A DNA stretch of 64,000 bases from Cephalopachus bancanus (taxonomy: Eukaryota; Chordata; Mammalia; Primates; Tarsiidae), in contig JAPVLO010000073.1 of assembly GCA_027257055.1 (NCBI GenBank), positions 4,495,001-4,559,000 of the forward strand. Reading direction: 5' to 3'. Position numbers and translations under genes: made by a program. Shown in pieces: positions 34,705 to 47,989 of this stretch. The notes under the pieces were generated by a model. It had not been told where the DNA came from, ran no database searches, and saw only the letters and a program-made list of their open reading frames with translations. The first letter of the stretch is position 1; each line of letters starts with the position of its first letter.

Positions 34705-36250
34705 GGTGTTTTTGTCTGGGGCTGGGAGAGAACCACTTATCATTCTGGAGCATTTTATATTTACTTTAAAAATATGTAGGCATTATTTAATTCCTTTAAA
34801 ATTATTCTAAAGAATTGAATTCAACAACGGGGTTGAGTCTAGGTAGTTAAAAGCCGAATGAGCTTAAATATTAAAGGCACTTTAAAATGAGGATGAGAAT
34901 GTTAAAATCATCAATAAGGCACCAATAAAGGTGGATTTAATTATCTTACATTCACTAAATTAGCAGCTGGTTTGAACTTTGAGAAACTATTGCATAACTA
35001 GTGAGAGAATGGGCTCCTCTTTCTTTATAGGTTTATTTAATATTTCTGTATTTTTGCCTGCTGCTGACCTTCCTCAAAGTCATTTTTTAAAATACTGACA
35101 ATGATAATCAGTATAACCTACAATGATTTATTCACAATTTTCCTGTTTTAAGAATTATGTTTTTATGTATTTAAGTTTTTAAAAAATTTGGTTCATTAAA
35201 AGGTTTAAAGCTGTGACATAGTAAGACAAATGAAACATCTAAAATTTTCAAATGAGTTAAGTAAACTCAGCTTTAGATAGTAATGGTCAGTTAGGCCTTA
35301 TTAATGCTAGTAATTAGTAGTACATTGTTAGCAAAACTGCTTTTACCAGTACAAAGTACATTTTTATAAGTACATTGTAATAGCACAAAATTTGGTGTTA
35401 GTTTGAGAAAAATTGTTTACAATAAGCAATATGTTGTTAAAGTGTATGGAAGCATTAAGTAGAAAAATATAAACTACTGTTTGGAACCCTGACATCTTGA
35501 TATATTTCAAATGACTGTTTTGAGAAAAAGCTTCCTACCAAAATCTCAGTAAAGAAGGAAATGTACCCAATCGAATACCGACAAACATCACCATTTCAGA
35601 ATAAAGAAACAGAAGTAATTTAAAATAAGGTAATATTTGAAAGCACTTTACTCTTTTTATAAATAATGCTTTTATTTTCAAAAACTAAATAAAATCAAAG
35701 AAGTAGTTAAGCAATAACACTAGGACAGGTCATTATTAAGTGTATTATAAGATGCAAATATTGCTAAAACATATGTGCATATTCAATGCATGAATTAAAG
35801 TCATCAAGAATTTAATAAAGTGTCATTTAACAAATGATAATAAGGTATTTATAAATGGAATCTTAATAGAAGAGTAAGCATCACTAAAGTATATCTCACA
35901 TTGCAATAAATCTTCTTATCCTCCCTATATCCCACAAATAAGCATTTTATTATAGAAATACAGGGCATATCAGAGACCAAGTGCTATGAAACTCTTTTAA
36001 ATTTTATACTAGTAAATAGTTCAGTCATGTTTCTATCTGATTTTAGGAGTTTTCAGGTAAAACATTCAGTCAAGCAAGTTAGTTGAATTTTGCAGGAAAA
36101 ACTCTAAAACCTTATATTACTGAAATTATCTTATTTTAAAACTGAATTTACTCAAAGTAATTGATTTGTGCAGACACTGTTTTGTCTTAGAAACACACAA
36201 ACTCCAAATAACTAAAAATTATGCTAAATACAATCTGTGCATACAACTGT
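34705..36250. other. unannotated AT-rich DNA
   Basis: Nothing recognised. Confidence 0.4.
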
Positions 36251-36268
36251 GTTTTCCTCAGACTTTCT

Positions 36269-36820
36269 TTCTTTCTTTTTTTTTTTTTGAGTTGGAGTCT
36301 CACTCTGTCTCCCAGGCTGGAGTGCTCACAGCCACCCCGGGGGCAACCTGCTGGACTCAGGTGATCCTTCTGCCTCACTCAGCCTTCCAAGTAGCCGGAA
36401 CTACAGGTGTGTGCTACCACACGTGCCTACTTATTGCTTTTTTAAATTTTTTTTTGAGTTGGATTCTCACTCTGTCGCCCAGACTGGAGTACAGTGGCCA
36501 CTCCTGGCCACCGCAGCCTCGACCTGCTGGGCTCCGGCGATCCTTCCGCCTCAGCCTTCTAAGTAGCTGGAACTACAAGTGTGCGCTACCACGCCCGACT
36601 GATTTTTTTGATTTATTGTAGAGATGAGATATCATCAAGTTGCCCAGGCGGGTCTCAAACTCGCGGGCTCAGGCAATCCACTCACTCCCTACTTACTGTT
36701 TTATTGTAGAGATAAGGTCTCGCCAAGTTGCCCGGGCTGGTCTGGAACCCACAGGCTCAGGCAATCCATTTCTCTAGGCCTCCCAAAGTGCTGGGATTAC
36801 AGGCTGAGCCACCGAGCCCG
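36269..36820 (-). mobile_element. Alu SINE, antisense, interrupted by a second Alu
   Basis: The right arm is at 36285-36425 ('gagttggagtctcactctgt' to 'ctaccacacgtgcc') and the left arm at 36689-36820 ('tgttttattgtagagataag' to 'gagccaccgagcccggcc'). The outer duplication TTCCTCAGACTTTC lies at about 36254-36267 and 36824-36836. The two halves are separated by the inner Alu. Confidence 0.95.
36441..36688 (-). mobile_element. Alu SINE inserted in an Alu, antisense, 5'-truncated
   Basis: T-rich start, 'gagttggattctcactctgt', right arm 'ggccactcctggccaccgca', linker 'tttttgatttattgtagaga', ending within the left arm at 'ggctcaggcaatccactcac'. Imperfect duplication CCTACTTATTGCTTTT / CCTACTTACTGTTTTA at 36425 and 36689. 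The last 50 or so bases expected of the left arm are missing. Confidence 0.93.
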
Positions 36821-37019
36821 GCCTTCCTCAGACTTTCAATTATTACATTAAACATGACAGAAAATTATAAAGATCCTAAGTTCTTTAAACAATAAACTTC
36901 TTTAAATTACAAATGCATTTTCATACTATCTTGCAGCATGTTAAAAATATATACTGATATATGATAAGCATATATGTTTTTAAAACAACAGAATGTAATG
37001 TTCATTTTCAATAGTTGTG

Positions 37020-37145
37020 TTTTACTACAGTGCTGCTTAAACTTTAATGAGCATAAATTAACCGAAATCTTGTTTAAATGGAGATTGTAATTCAGTGGGT
37101 GTATTTTGGATAGGGCCCAAGAGTCTGCATTTCTATCAAATTCCC
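37020..37145 (+). repeat. MER5-type DNA transposon (hAT-Charlie MITE) fragment
   Basis: 'gctgcttaaactttaatgag', 'gagattgtaattcagtgggt', 'gggcccaagagtctgcattt', 'ctatcaaattcccagg' run in the order of MER5. It is non-autonomous and has no coding capacity. Confidence 0.75.
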
Positions 37146-37179
37146 AGGGAGATTTGTCATGGCTCATAGAAAACTTTTT
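37111..37179 (+). repeat. copy 2 of a near-identical 68-bp pair
   Basis: Differs from 32490-32557 by one base substitution and one extra G. Here it overlaps the interior of a MER5 and extends past it. Confidence 0.85.
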
Positions 37180-37194
37180 GTGTAAATAGGCTCT

Positions 37195-37375
37195 GGAACA
37201 AGTGGTTCCTAACTTTGATTAGTCATTAGAATCACCTGAAGAATGTGGGGCAACTACAGATTTTCTCATCCTTCACTGAAAATAAAATGTTTGAGGTAAA
37301 ATTCAGAAAATAAAATGGGTTTCAGGTAAGAACCAGAAAAATGCGACCCAGATGTGTGGGATACACTGATTTAAA
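37195..37375 (+). repeat. second MER5-like fragment
   Basis: 'acaagtggttcctaactttg' and 'tcattagaatcacctgaaga' match the left end of MER5. The right half is eroded, ending near 'gggatacactgatttaaaga'. Confidence 0.55.
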
Positions 37376-37379
37376 GACT

Positions 37380-38365
37380 CATATACTTAACAAAAACTCT
37401 ACCCATTCTTTAATGTCTCACTATTTCCAAAAATCTATACATTTTTCAGAAACTTTTCTTGGTCAGTAAGAAAAAAAACTACCACTAATCATACACAGGA
37501 AAAACAAAATTGAATACTGCTTACCATTATGTATTCACTCAAAGCCATACTGCCTTTCTAGTAATATTTAGGTTAAGTATTATGAATAACCAAAGAATAC
37601 AAAATTGCTTAGAAGCAAATCAAAAAGAGATTGCTCTTCAAGTACTTACTATGTGCCTGACACTACAGTAGAAACACTTCGGTACATTTCTCATTATGTA
37701 GCATGGAAAAATCAAATAATTTCCCCCAAAGTAATCATAATCTAGCAAAGAAAATAGGAAAAGGTGGAGTAACATTCCAATCCATACATATTTTATGGTA
37801 GCAAGATGAAAATACCTCAGCCAGGACACGGTAGGGTTTTACAAATTCTATCATTTTGGGTAACAGAAAAGAGGAAGAGATTTGAGGAGACAAAGGCATG
37901 GTGGTGGAAGGAGTGAGCATATTAAGGACATATGGCAAGACACATGGCAGAAAGTGGGCAGATTATAGAAAAATAGCAAATTCAAGAATGCCAAATAAAC
38001 GTTTAGAATGTGAAACAGAAGAGAAGATTTCATGAGAGTGAAGTGTTGGTTCAAGAAAGATAGGCAATGTAAACGAACAAAAAGACATATAGTAAGGTGT
38101 GGACAGAATTTTTTAAATTGTCAAATTTTGGGGAGAATGAATTGGAATATTACCTAATAATTGTCAAATCCTTTTAGTGTTCTTGTTTGAAAAGTATGGA
38201 GTTGAAAATCCCTGGTTAATAAGAAGATGAAGAAAAGCAAAGTCAAAGTGTTCAAGGCAGTTAAGAGCATCCAAATATTCAGGCATTGTTCTAATGAGGG
38301 GGGAAATCTTTCTTTAAATTGATTTTGTAGTGGAGTAATTAGAAAAGATCAGAAAAATGGTATTG
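37380..38365. other. unannotated sequence
   Basis: Nothing recognised. Antisense frames at 37638-38054 have no family resemblance. Confidence 0.4.
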
Positions 38366-38369
38366 GTGA

Positions 38370-38800
38370 TAAAGTTACGATCTTGGAGCTAGACAGATCT
38401 GAGTTTGGACCCTGACCCAAGCATTTACAGTAAGTCCCCTACATATACCAATCTTCAAGTTGCGAATTTTCAAAGATGCAAATGTGTGTTAGCATATCCA
38501 ATCATGTAAATTAGTTTACATGTCTGATGTATATTGTTATGCGCTGTATTGTGTGATTAAAAATGGTTTATTTATTTTTTGTGTTTGCTTTTTATGTGTT
38601 ATTTGTGTTAAAAGTATTATATACCCATTATAGTACAGTACTACATAGTCAATTGTGTTAGCTGGGTACCTAGGCTAACTGTTGAACTTATGAACACGCT
38701 CTCAATATAGAACTTGTTCATGTGTAAGAGAATTTACCATACTGAAATGTGACCCTGAACAAGTTATTTTGCTTTTTAGTTATGTCTCAGTTTCCTCAAA
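38370..38800 (+). repeat. MIR SINE, sense, split by a DNA transposon
   Basis: The first part, 'gatcttggagctagacagat' and 'ctgagtttggaccctgaccc', ends at 38427. It resumes at 38742 with 'aaatgtgaccctgaacaagt', 'tatgtctcagtttcctcaaa'. The two halves join into a continuous MIR once the insertion and one TA copy are removed. Confidence 0.85.
38428..38739. mobile_element. non-autonomous Tc1/mariner-superfamily MITE with TA duplication
   Basis: 312 bp with related termini: 5' 'cagtaagtcccctacatata' and 3' 'gttcatgtgtaagagaattt' then acca, which read as diverged inverted repeats. Flanked by TA on each side (38426-38427 and 38740-38741), the target of Tigger/pogo and mariner transposases. No transposase frame. 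The exact family is not identified. Confidence 0.8.
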
Positions 38801-38807
38801 AGAAAAA

Positions 38808-38855
38808 AAATTGGGTTGGCATCTCACTCTGTTGCTCAGGTTGGCGTGCAGTGAT
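38808..38855 (-). mobile_element. Alu fragment, antisense
   Basis: 'ttggcatctcactctgttgc' and 'tcaggttggcgtgcagtgat' match only the Alu 3' end in antisense. Either a very short truncated insertion or a deletion remnant next to the MIR end. Confidence 0.75.
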
Positions 38856-38859
38856 ACTT

Positions 38860-40285
38860 GACATACTCGAAACTTTGATCGAAGCCCTAGAAATGGGCAA
38901 AACAGAAAACAATTTCATTCAGTTTGGAGAGCTTCAACAAATTTTCTTAGCAGGTAACTGACAAAAAAGGGGAGTAGGGGGAAAATAATTCTGATTATCC
39001 TGTTAAAAATGGATTATTTTTGGTAAGAATAACATAGAAATTACTAGCTCTGAAGTCACAGAAATATTTGGAAAAAATATATTCCTAATCATAAATTACC
39101 AATTCCTGAAATTCTACTCTTTAATGTCATTTTGTAAAGCAGAAATATTATCTTCTGTGAATAGGCAACTATTTTTCTGAGAAGGACAACTTATTGTTAT
39201 TAGTAATCAGCTTAGAGCAAATACATTTTTAAGGCCATTCCCTGGGAAAGGTTGATCAATGCAGGACTTCAGGGGAAAAGGTTGAGAGTAGGGCCCAGTG
39301 GTTGGCTTTTGGACAGTTACCTAGACATATTACAAAGAAAAGTTGGGTTGGAATGGTAAGAAACCAAGGTGTGAGAGTCAGAAATTACAAATGTGCATTG
39401 AAGGCAGAGTTATAAAGGAAAGTTTCTTAACTGTGGACTCATTGAAAGTAAGGTCCCTTATGTATCATTTGTTATTTGTTTACTTTAAGCTTTAGTTTTG
39501 ATTTTATAAACGGAAAGAACTTATTTGTGTACAGATGCTAACCAGTCACATCTTTGTATCCATACAGTATGTACTAAATACTATGTAAGTCATTAAATGA
39601 CAGTTTCAGTGGTTGGTTTATTGTATTCCTCTTACTATTTAAAATGAACAACACAGTGGAAAGAGACTATCATAATATTTCTGCATATATTTCACTCTTG
39701 TTACTTGATCTGTTTTCACTAAAAGGTTTTCCAAAAAATGAATACTTTTATTTTATTAATTACCCAAAATTAACCGATTTCTTAAAAAGTACAAAATCTT
39801 AATGCATCTGAATGTTTCATAAATAATTAATGTTCAGATTTATGCTAAACCATCTTAACTTTCTGAGGGAAGGAAAGAACGCTCACATCATGACTGTTAC
39901 TAGAGTCCTTTATGAGAAAATAGTTTCTAAGTTTTAACTCTAATGAGTAGTTATTTTTTCAGCTAATACTATCATTAAGAATAACAAATAGGATGAGGAT
40001 AAAGCTGTTATATGTAGAAAATTTTAACAACCACAAACGTGCCCTTTTCCTTCTTTCACATGATTTGTCCTATGCAGAAATCCCTTAAAGCTGATGCAAA
40101 GTTTGAAATCAGATGTTATGACATTGGGTGAGAAGGACAAAATGGTAGTCACAAGAGATTAACAAACTTAATAACAATAAAAAGAAAGAAAATGATGTAG
40201 CTGTGAGTTTATTCATCTTCAAATTTCTACACAAGTCAGATGAAAGTAGGCTTCTATGCTTTTAAAAGATTAATTATCTCTAACC
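38860..40285. other. unannotated AT-rich DNA
   Basis: Nothing recognised. Confidence 0.4.
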
Positions 40286-40644
40286 ATCACCTTTCTCCCA
40301 TCGTATTTCACACCTTGTTTCAACTCTCTTAATTCTTTTTTCTCTTGCATTTTCAATCTTTTCATCTCCACTATCACCCTCCCTCCCAAGACCTTCCTCA
40401 ATTCTGCTTTTGTCTCAAGAAATCATCTTATTATCTTCCACTTTATCAGCATTTCCCCCAAAGATCTAGGGTACACTACTTGCCATCTCTACATACTACC
40501 TTCTCAGTTACCATTCAAGTCACTGCCACAGAGTATATTCTGTTAAAAACATTCTTGCCAAATCTAATAACTTTCTGCTTGTCTTATTCCATAGATGTGA
40601 TACCTCAGACTTTGATAACGCTAACCTCCCTTAGTTTTAAAAAG

Positions 40645-41020
40645 GTCTCTTCCATTGGTTGCCAGGAGTTAGAGGAAAGAGAGATGAATAAAAATGCAAG
40701 GGATTTTTAGGGCAGTGAAAGTAATCTGTATAATATGTGCTATAATTGTGAATGCATGGAATTAAACATTGGCCCAAACTCACAAACAGTACAACACCAA
40801 GATTGAACCTTAATGGAAGCTATGAACCCTGGGCAATGATGATGTGTCTTTATAGGCTCATCAGTGGTAACAACCACACCATTCTGGTGGGAATGTTTAT
40901 AATGGGAGAGGCTATGGGGGAGGGGATGATAGGAGAAATCCCTTGTATCATCCTCTCAATTTTGCTATGAATCTAAAACTAATCTGAAAAAAAGTCTTGA
41001 TTAAAAAGAAAAAAAATGTA
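40645..41020 (+). repeat. L1M 3' UTR, 5'-truncated, sense
   Basis: 'tggttgccaggagttagagg', 'aacagtacaacaccaagatt', 'gaaccttaatggaagctatg', 'taggctcatcagtggtaaca', 'ctatgaatctaaaactaatc', then 'gtcttgattaaa' and an A-rich tail, in the order of the L1MB/MC 3' UTR. The same segment occurs at 20600-20880. It interrupts the L2. Confidence 0.8.
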
Positions 41021-41031
41021 TTGGCAATAAT

Positions 41032-41034
<3 letters not shown>

Positions 41035-41086
<52 letters not shown>

Positions 41087-41096
41087 TGTGTGTGTA
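41035..41096. repeat. (TG)n microsatellite
   Basis: About 30 TG units with one TA interruption, immediately 3' of the L1M A-rich tail. Confidence 0.98.
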
Positions 41097-42089
41097 TCTA
41101 TCATCTGTAGTCCTTTGCTGGCTCCTGGTTCTGTAGTCTTATAGATTCGCATACTTTTTTGGTTCATTATGTACTCAATGTCTTGTCTTGAGACTTCTCT
41201 GTACTGTCTTCCTCTTCATTATCTCCCTCAAAATTAAGGAATGATAGTCTTCTGTACATGACATGACTTTCAAAAATGCATCCTTTTCAACTCAATGCTA
41301 ACTGCCTGCTCCTGCTGAACACACAGATATCCTACTTCTCAAACATAACTTATTATCGCCTCCAACTTTCTACTCCCTATCATCAAACCCTGCTATTCTT
41401 CCTGTGTTCTAGATAGCATCCAGGTCACAGTCAAATACAAACAACCAGGTACAAAAATTCAGAAATCTCAATTCCTTCTGATTCTTTTCGATTGTCAACA
41501 TACATTTTAAAATCAAATTTTTTCTTCATTCTGTCTCATGTCCTTACCCTGTCCTTCCCCTAGTCAAGATTACCATGACTTGTTCTTTTTAAACAACATA
41601 TTCTAACTTTCACACAGAGAGTCAAATATTTTTTTCTCATTCTGATCACTTCTTTTTGCTCCCAAAAATAACTTTAAGTAGAATGGTCTGGCTATGTTAC
41701 ATCCACTTCTTTTCTCAAATCTTACAGAATATTTGACATCCTTTTAAAAATACATGCAAGACTTCAAATTTTGGTACGGGTATACATATTCAGAGATTGT
41801 GTCAATTTCTCAAGACCATGATTCAATCTCTCTTTACAGCTTGCATAGAATTTTTCTTGATTCCTAAATTATGTATTCATCATTTTTATAATCTTAGTTT
41901 TTCAAATGTAGGTGATTACTCATCATGTTACTGCAAATATTGCTTCGCATTATGAGTTAAACATAGTATATGCTCAATGAAAATGTGTTGAATGGAATGG
42001 AGTATCAGGAATTGTATATCAGTATCATGCATGAATAATTCCAAAATGTGAGTTAGATAAATACAGACATACAAGATCAAAAGAGGGAA

Positions 42090-42480
42090 TTAATCAGTGT
42101 GGATTGAATTCGTGGAAAAAAACATTCATGCAGTATAGTAATTGAGCTGGGCTTTCTACAACCATCGAATTTGATAAGCAGAAAAGAAAAGTAGGTTACC
42201 AAGGGACAGAAAAAAAAAGGAATATGGTAGGTCTTAGAACAGAAGTGGAAGGCAGAGAAAGGAAAAAAAAAAAAACCAATGTTTTACGGGGAGGTGTCAC
42301 AATTACAAAGCTTAGGCTGTTAAAGCTTTACTTAGGAGACACAGGGCAGCCATTAAAGACTGTACAAGTTAATAGAAAGAGGACTAGGAATAGTCATTTG
42401 TCATTTGGTAAGATCAATAACAAAATAGTATGTGCTAGTTAACAGTGGTAGCATTGATCATCTTGTTACTTTGCAGGACT
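42090..42480 (-). repeat. possible L2 fragment, antisense
   Basis: 'attgagctgggctttctaca', 'aggaatatggtaggtcttag' and 'gacacagggcagccattaaa' have the order and flavour of antisense L2. Diverged; could be another old family. Confidence 0.4.
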
Positions 42481-42484
42481 TATC

Positions 42485-45400
42485 TAGAACAATAATTTCT
42501 CAAAGAATTCTGTAATTTCTGTATTCATTTCTATCATGAGCACTAGGAATATATTTTACAGGATAAAAATTGCATGTTATGGACTTATGTTTTTATCTGG
42601 TCAATCCAAGCATCCATCCTGGGCTTTACATATTAAGTGTCCAATGTTTAAATTTCAGACTTAAAGTATTGTCTCACTCCCTTTTCTTGGTATTTCAATA
42701 TCAGGATGACATAACATACCCACTAACCACTTATTTTCCAATAGCTAAGACACAATATTTATCTAATAGATAGTAAACAGATAACTTGAAAAACCAGAGA
42801 AACTCTCAGGTTTTGATCCTTTCTTCAGAGTAACTGACCTTTCTTGAATGTGTAGTCTAAATATAGGGAAAATAATTGTAAAGGATTAAGGCTTGGTGAC
42901 CATTAGGCTTATTCCTTGAAACATTGAAAGATAAATTTGGAATGTCCTATATATCCTTTTAAAATGTCCTTTTTTCTCAGCTGAAATCCTAATAAATGAA
43001 TGTAAACAATAAATCAGCAGTCTGGAATTTCCCAATTCACTTTAAAACATTTCTAAGGGAATCATTGACAAATCTAGAATTTTTCTTTCTAAAACCTCAA
43101 CCTATAAATAAAACCATCTCATAGATCTGACTGAGACCTTAAAAGTGTCCACAACAAACCACAAGTAGTCAAATAATATGAATGTAATTTCAAAAATGAT
43201 CATGAAATCTCTGGTTTTCAAAACATTTAATAGCTAAATGCGATTAGCAACATTTGAAAGCCCTGAGTGATTTCCTTATTTGACAGATACATAGAATTAA
43301 AGTTAATGTAACCTCACAAAATTAACACAATATGAGCCATGAGTCAAAACTAAAGAACTATCAGATCATTGATAGCTCTCTCTTGAATGCAATGAATAAT
43401 GAAAAGAGATTAAGAAAGTTGCTTCAATTCTTCAACTTTGTTTTTAAATATAAAATAAAGGAGTTGAGTAAGATGAACCATGGGTTCTCTTTTAGCCATA
43501 ATGTTTTATCAGTTCATATGGGATGAAAATACATGTTATGTAGACATCCCTTCTTTTTTATTTTGGCAATGCAGTAACAGGGCACAACCCTTCCAATATA
43601 GCAGAATGACTGCCCAGGTAATGCAAAAGGAGAAAACAGTAGAAAGGCAAAATAAATACATTATCCAGCCTCAATACAAAAGACTAGAAGAGATATATCT
43701 TCTTAAATGGACAAGTTACAGGCAATGAGAATTGAGGGAGAAATTGAGATTTAAAATAGCACATTTGTTATTCATATTTAATTACTTTAATTTTGCATTA
43801 TTTATCTATGCATCAAAAGATACCCACTATTTATATGCATATGATGCTCTAGAAATACTGAAGTCCTAAACTGCTAAGCTTGCTTATTGCTTTTTGATGA
43901 CATCATTCCCGTAATTTGGATGAAATAACTTTCTCCCTCTACAATGACATAACCACATATGAATTAATGAATTACGCTATAATATAATAATTTATCTCTG
44001 AGATGTTTGCTTGGTGCCTTCCCTTTAAGGTAATTTCTTATGATAAAATTTCTTATTCTCATTCTGTATTGTCTGTTTTAAGTCAGACCAAATATTTTAT
44101 GCATGAAATTCTAAATTAAAATTGTTAAATCTTATTCACAAAATATTGAATATACAACTTATGTCACCCAGATTGTGATATTATAACTATTACTTTGGAT
44201 TTAAAAGGTAGATTATTTCTGCCTATTTTGCAAAATATCTCACAATATTTATCATAAGAGGGAACAGAACAAAAAAAGGAGATCTGGTGGAATGGCAACT
44301 ATTTCTGAAGAGAAAGAGGCTCAAAAGCATGGTGGGAAGAGTCTGAGCATTTCAAACTGGTCCTTGATGCTAAATATAACAAGAATTCCATTTTAAAATC
44401 CTTAATTCGGTACAAGACCTTATTTATCTTATCAATAGTATGAATCTATTTGTACAAAATGTATTATCATAATAAATAATATTATTAATTGAAAGCAAAC
44501 AAGTACAATTCCACCTAAGTGTATGATGCGTTATGTGATTGTAGCATAATAGAACTCCAGTAATAGTAAGCTTTCTGAACTCCACTGGATAAAGATTCAA
44601 AGTCCAGCATGTAGTTTCAGGTTTAAGTTTTAATGTCAGTGGCTGCTTAACTTGGCATTCTATGTACTGAAAATTACACACAAAAATCCAGTTATTTAGA
44701 AATATTTTAAATAAATAAATATATTGAATAAATATATTGTTGCATAAACTATGCCAGTTATAAAAATTTGATTCCATAATTTATTAATCCTGTGCACAAC
44801 AAACAATTCATTTGTCTAATGAAAATACAAGTCTAAAAAATTTAACATCTTTAGGAAAAGAAAGAAAAGTGAATTGCACAAAGAAATCAATAAAAAAGAA
44901 TGCACATTCTTTTACATAATTGTTCATTCAGATATGTGTATGTATGTGTGTGTGTGTGCGCGTGCACAAGTCTGAAGATTTATACACTAAGATTACTTTT
45001 TTATGTGCCTTTCAGTCATTATACTAAAATAATATGATGTGGAAATACACAAGGAACAGAAATACAAATATGAAATATAAAATATACATTTTCTTACATG
45101 ATGTTTTGAAATATGCAGAAACTATAGAGTGAACTGTTAGAAGCTACTGCTGATTATATTTCATATTTGTAGAGACTATCACTAATAGTTCATTACAGAC
45201 AACTTTAAAATGTAAAAGGAAAAATGTAGTCTGTCCTAATGGGCAAATAAATTCACATTATTGCCACATACATATGCTAGTGTGTGTATCAATTTATTTG
45301 ATGAAAAATATGTTAAAAACAACAAAATCGGATAACTAAATAAATAATCCTTTCATCAGCCCCCGATTTCTGCCATACTAATGCTTTGGTGAATCATCAG

Positions 45401-46505
45401 GGGACTAGATTATTCATTATAAATTTCAAAGTGGAGCCAACACTGAAAAAGCTCTGCTACTGGTCCTTCTAGGAACCAATATCAAGAGGATTCATGGCAA
45501 TCCCAAATATTAACAATAAAATAGGTGAGAGGTAATCACTGAGGAAAGGTTTCTAGAACCAACTGAGCTCAGAGAGCTACATCCAAGCTGAACGAAGTGT
45601 GCAAAATAAAATTATTAATATGTTGAATTATACTATAAAGGAAAAAATATTAATCAATAAGTCACATACAAATGTCAGCCAAGGATTTAAAAACCCAAAT
45701 CTTTATTCTGTTTCAGGTGAAGCACCTGGAAGGTTTATAATAGTAGCCCTAAACATGTTCACTATACTATATCTTTACAGAATTAATAAAATCAGTTAAA
45801 ATGTGTACTTATTTCTTACTGGAGGACTATAGTACCAATATCATTATAATAGTCAATAAAAACTCCTAAAAATAAACATGCTAAAATAAGATCTAATTTG
45901 TACTTTTTCACAATAAATTGAAGTTTACATTATACATCTTTACACTAATGCAAAGAGTTAAATCTCACAGTACAGGTTTTATAAAAAGGATGTTTCAAAA
46001 AATAATTATTGCAACATTATCCCTGGTTAATATCTTTAACTTCTTGTTACTCTCTGACTATGCATTTATAATACAGGAAGGAAGAAAACACTGGAGATAA
46101 GCTGACATTGTCACATATATTTCCTAACTTTATATCTTTATGTGCTTTAGTTGGATGCAGACAAATGAGACAATCACTTTCCCTTGCATATTTGAACCAT
46201 GATTCCTCTTGGCTGCCAGATATCATTTAAGTCTGGCGAGGAAGAGTTCTGAGTCTTTCACTCAGCCTTCTTTCATTTAGCAAATCAGAAAGTATTTGAC
46301 TAACACTGATTTTTGCAAGTGACTAAGTCAGTGCTCAACTTAAATTAATTAATTTAAAGACTCTCAGTGGGGAACACTGCCATCTGTCTTGACCCAAGAT
46401 ACAATGCTTCTTTTAGTGTTAATATTAAAAAATATTTAAATTTCCATCAAACAGAATTGCCTCTTTTGTTCAAGCAAGAGTATATTGATGCTACTACACA
46501 TACTG
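42485..46505. other. repeat-poor AT-rich DNA
   Basis: About 4 kb with no recognised interspersed repeat. Contains a short (TG)n with CGCG core at about 44937-44965. No exon seen. Confidence 0.4.
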
Positions 46506-46511
46506 ACTCAA

Positions 46512-46702
46512 CATCCATTGCACACTATGTGTTAATCATCGTGGTAAGTATTTTGTAGGGTTATCAGATTTAATTCCCATTATCACCCTATGAGGCAGGT
46601 ACTATTATGGTTCTAATTTTACAAATTGTGAGCATGAGGTTAAGAAAGGTCAAATAATTTGCCCAATAATCAAACCATTAGACTGATTCCAGAGCCCCAG
46701 GA
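46512..46702 (-). repeat. MIR SINE, antisense
   Basis: 'attgcacactatgtgttaat', 'aattcccattatcaccctat', 'gaggcaggtactattatggt', 'tttgcccaataatcaaacca', 'gactgattccagagccccag': nearly the whole MIR in antisense, one of the better preserved MIRs here. Confidence 0.9.
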
Positions 46703-46746
46703 TGGGTTATTTGGTGCTGGGTAAGATTTATATAAAGCCTAAATAG

Positions 46747-47092
<346 letters not shown>

Positions 47093-47989
47093 GGAAAAAA
47101 TAAATAAATAAAAATAAATAAGTATATATTCTTAAAAATCACCACCATCCCCTTTTCCTTAATTCTTCTAATCCTGAATCCTTGTTAAAAATGAAACATT
47201 CAGAAAGTAATTTTAATAAAGATCTATAGGAGGAAAGATCAAATGTAGTCGGTATAATTTAATTTGAATGGAATATAAAGCAGCTGGACGAAGGCCAGCC
47301 AAGTTTTATTTTCAGATTACAGGTCGAAGATATTTTGTTCTTCCAAAGATTCATTTGGCCCAGTGCTAAAGGTTTTAAAAGTAAGAGCCAAAAGACAAAG
47401 ACCCTGAGCATCAAACATAATTGCCATAGCAGTTTGAGTCAACAGGCAGAATCCTATGTAAAGTAGTATTCACTTCAGTGTAAAAACCTGTAGGCAAGAC
47501 TAACAATAAGATTATTTGCAGATAGGTGTTAATGAGGTCATTTGGGCAGATGAGGTGTCAGCAAGGTATAGCAAGATAAAGTAGTGAGCTTGGGTTACTA
47601 TCTTGTGATAGGGAAGTCAAAAATTGTGAAATACAGTATCCTGGCACAGTTAGCCATTTGTAAAGCTGTTTGATATATCAGGAAAAAAAGAAAGGCATCT
47701 ATCCTAATACTAAAATTTGAAAGAAAAGTAAAATAAGTAAAACTTATTTTTCAAATTAAAACAAATATTTGAAAAACTAAATGTAAACAGTAAGCATTGG
47801 AAGGAAATCGTTCACAATGAACCTCTCTTATGCTCATATGCTTATCTTTTAAAACCAGACATTAATGATATTTTCTATGGAATTCAAAGTCATAGTAAGG
47901 GTATTATATTATTACTCTCAGAATATTAAATATACAACCTATGGAACCCAATATTTCCTTTAAATATGACAAGTAGATTAAAATTAAGA

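Larger units (their letters stand above)
40290..41770 (+). repeat. L2 LINE, sense, RT region, split by an L1M 3' end
   Basis: 40320-40630 is pyrimidine-rich L2 coding DNA ('ctcttgcattttcaatcttt', 'caaatctaataactttctgc', 'cctcagactttgataacg', the last corresponding to the A-F-D-T motif). 41200-41770 continues downstream ('tagaatggtctggctatgtt', 'acatccacttcttttctcaa'). The L1M end and the (TG)n tract lie between. No intact frame. Confidence 0.6.

Noticed and set aside
36166..36621. 151-codon open frame, the longest in the window
   Set aside because: It runs through the two nested antisense Alus. Antisense Alu has a well-known open frame with phrases such as LSPRLECSG and PPQPRPAGLQ.
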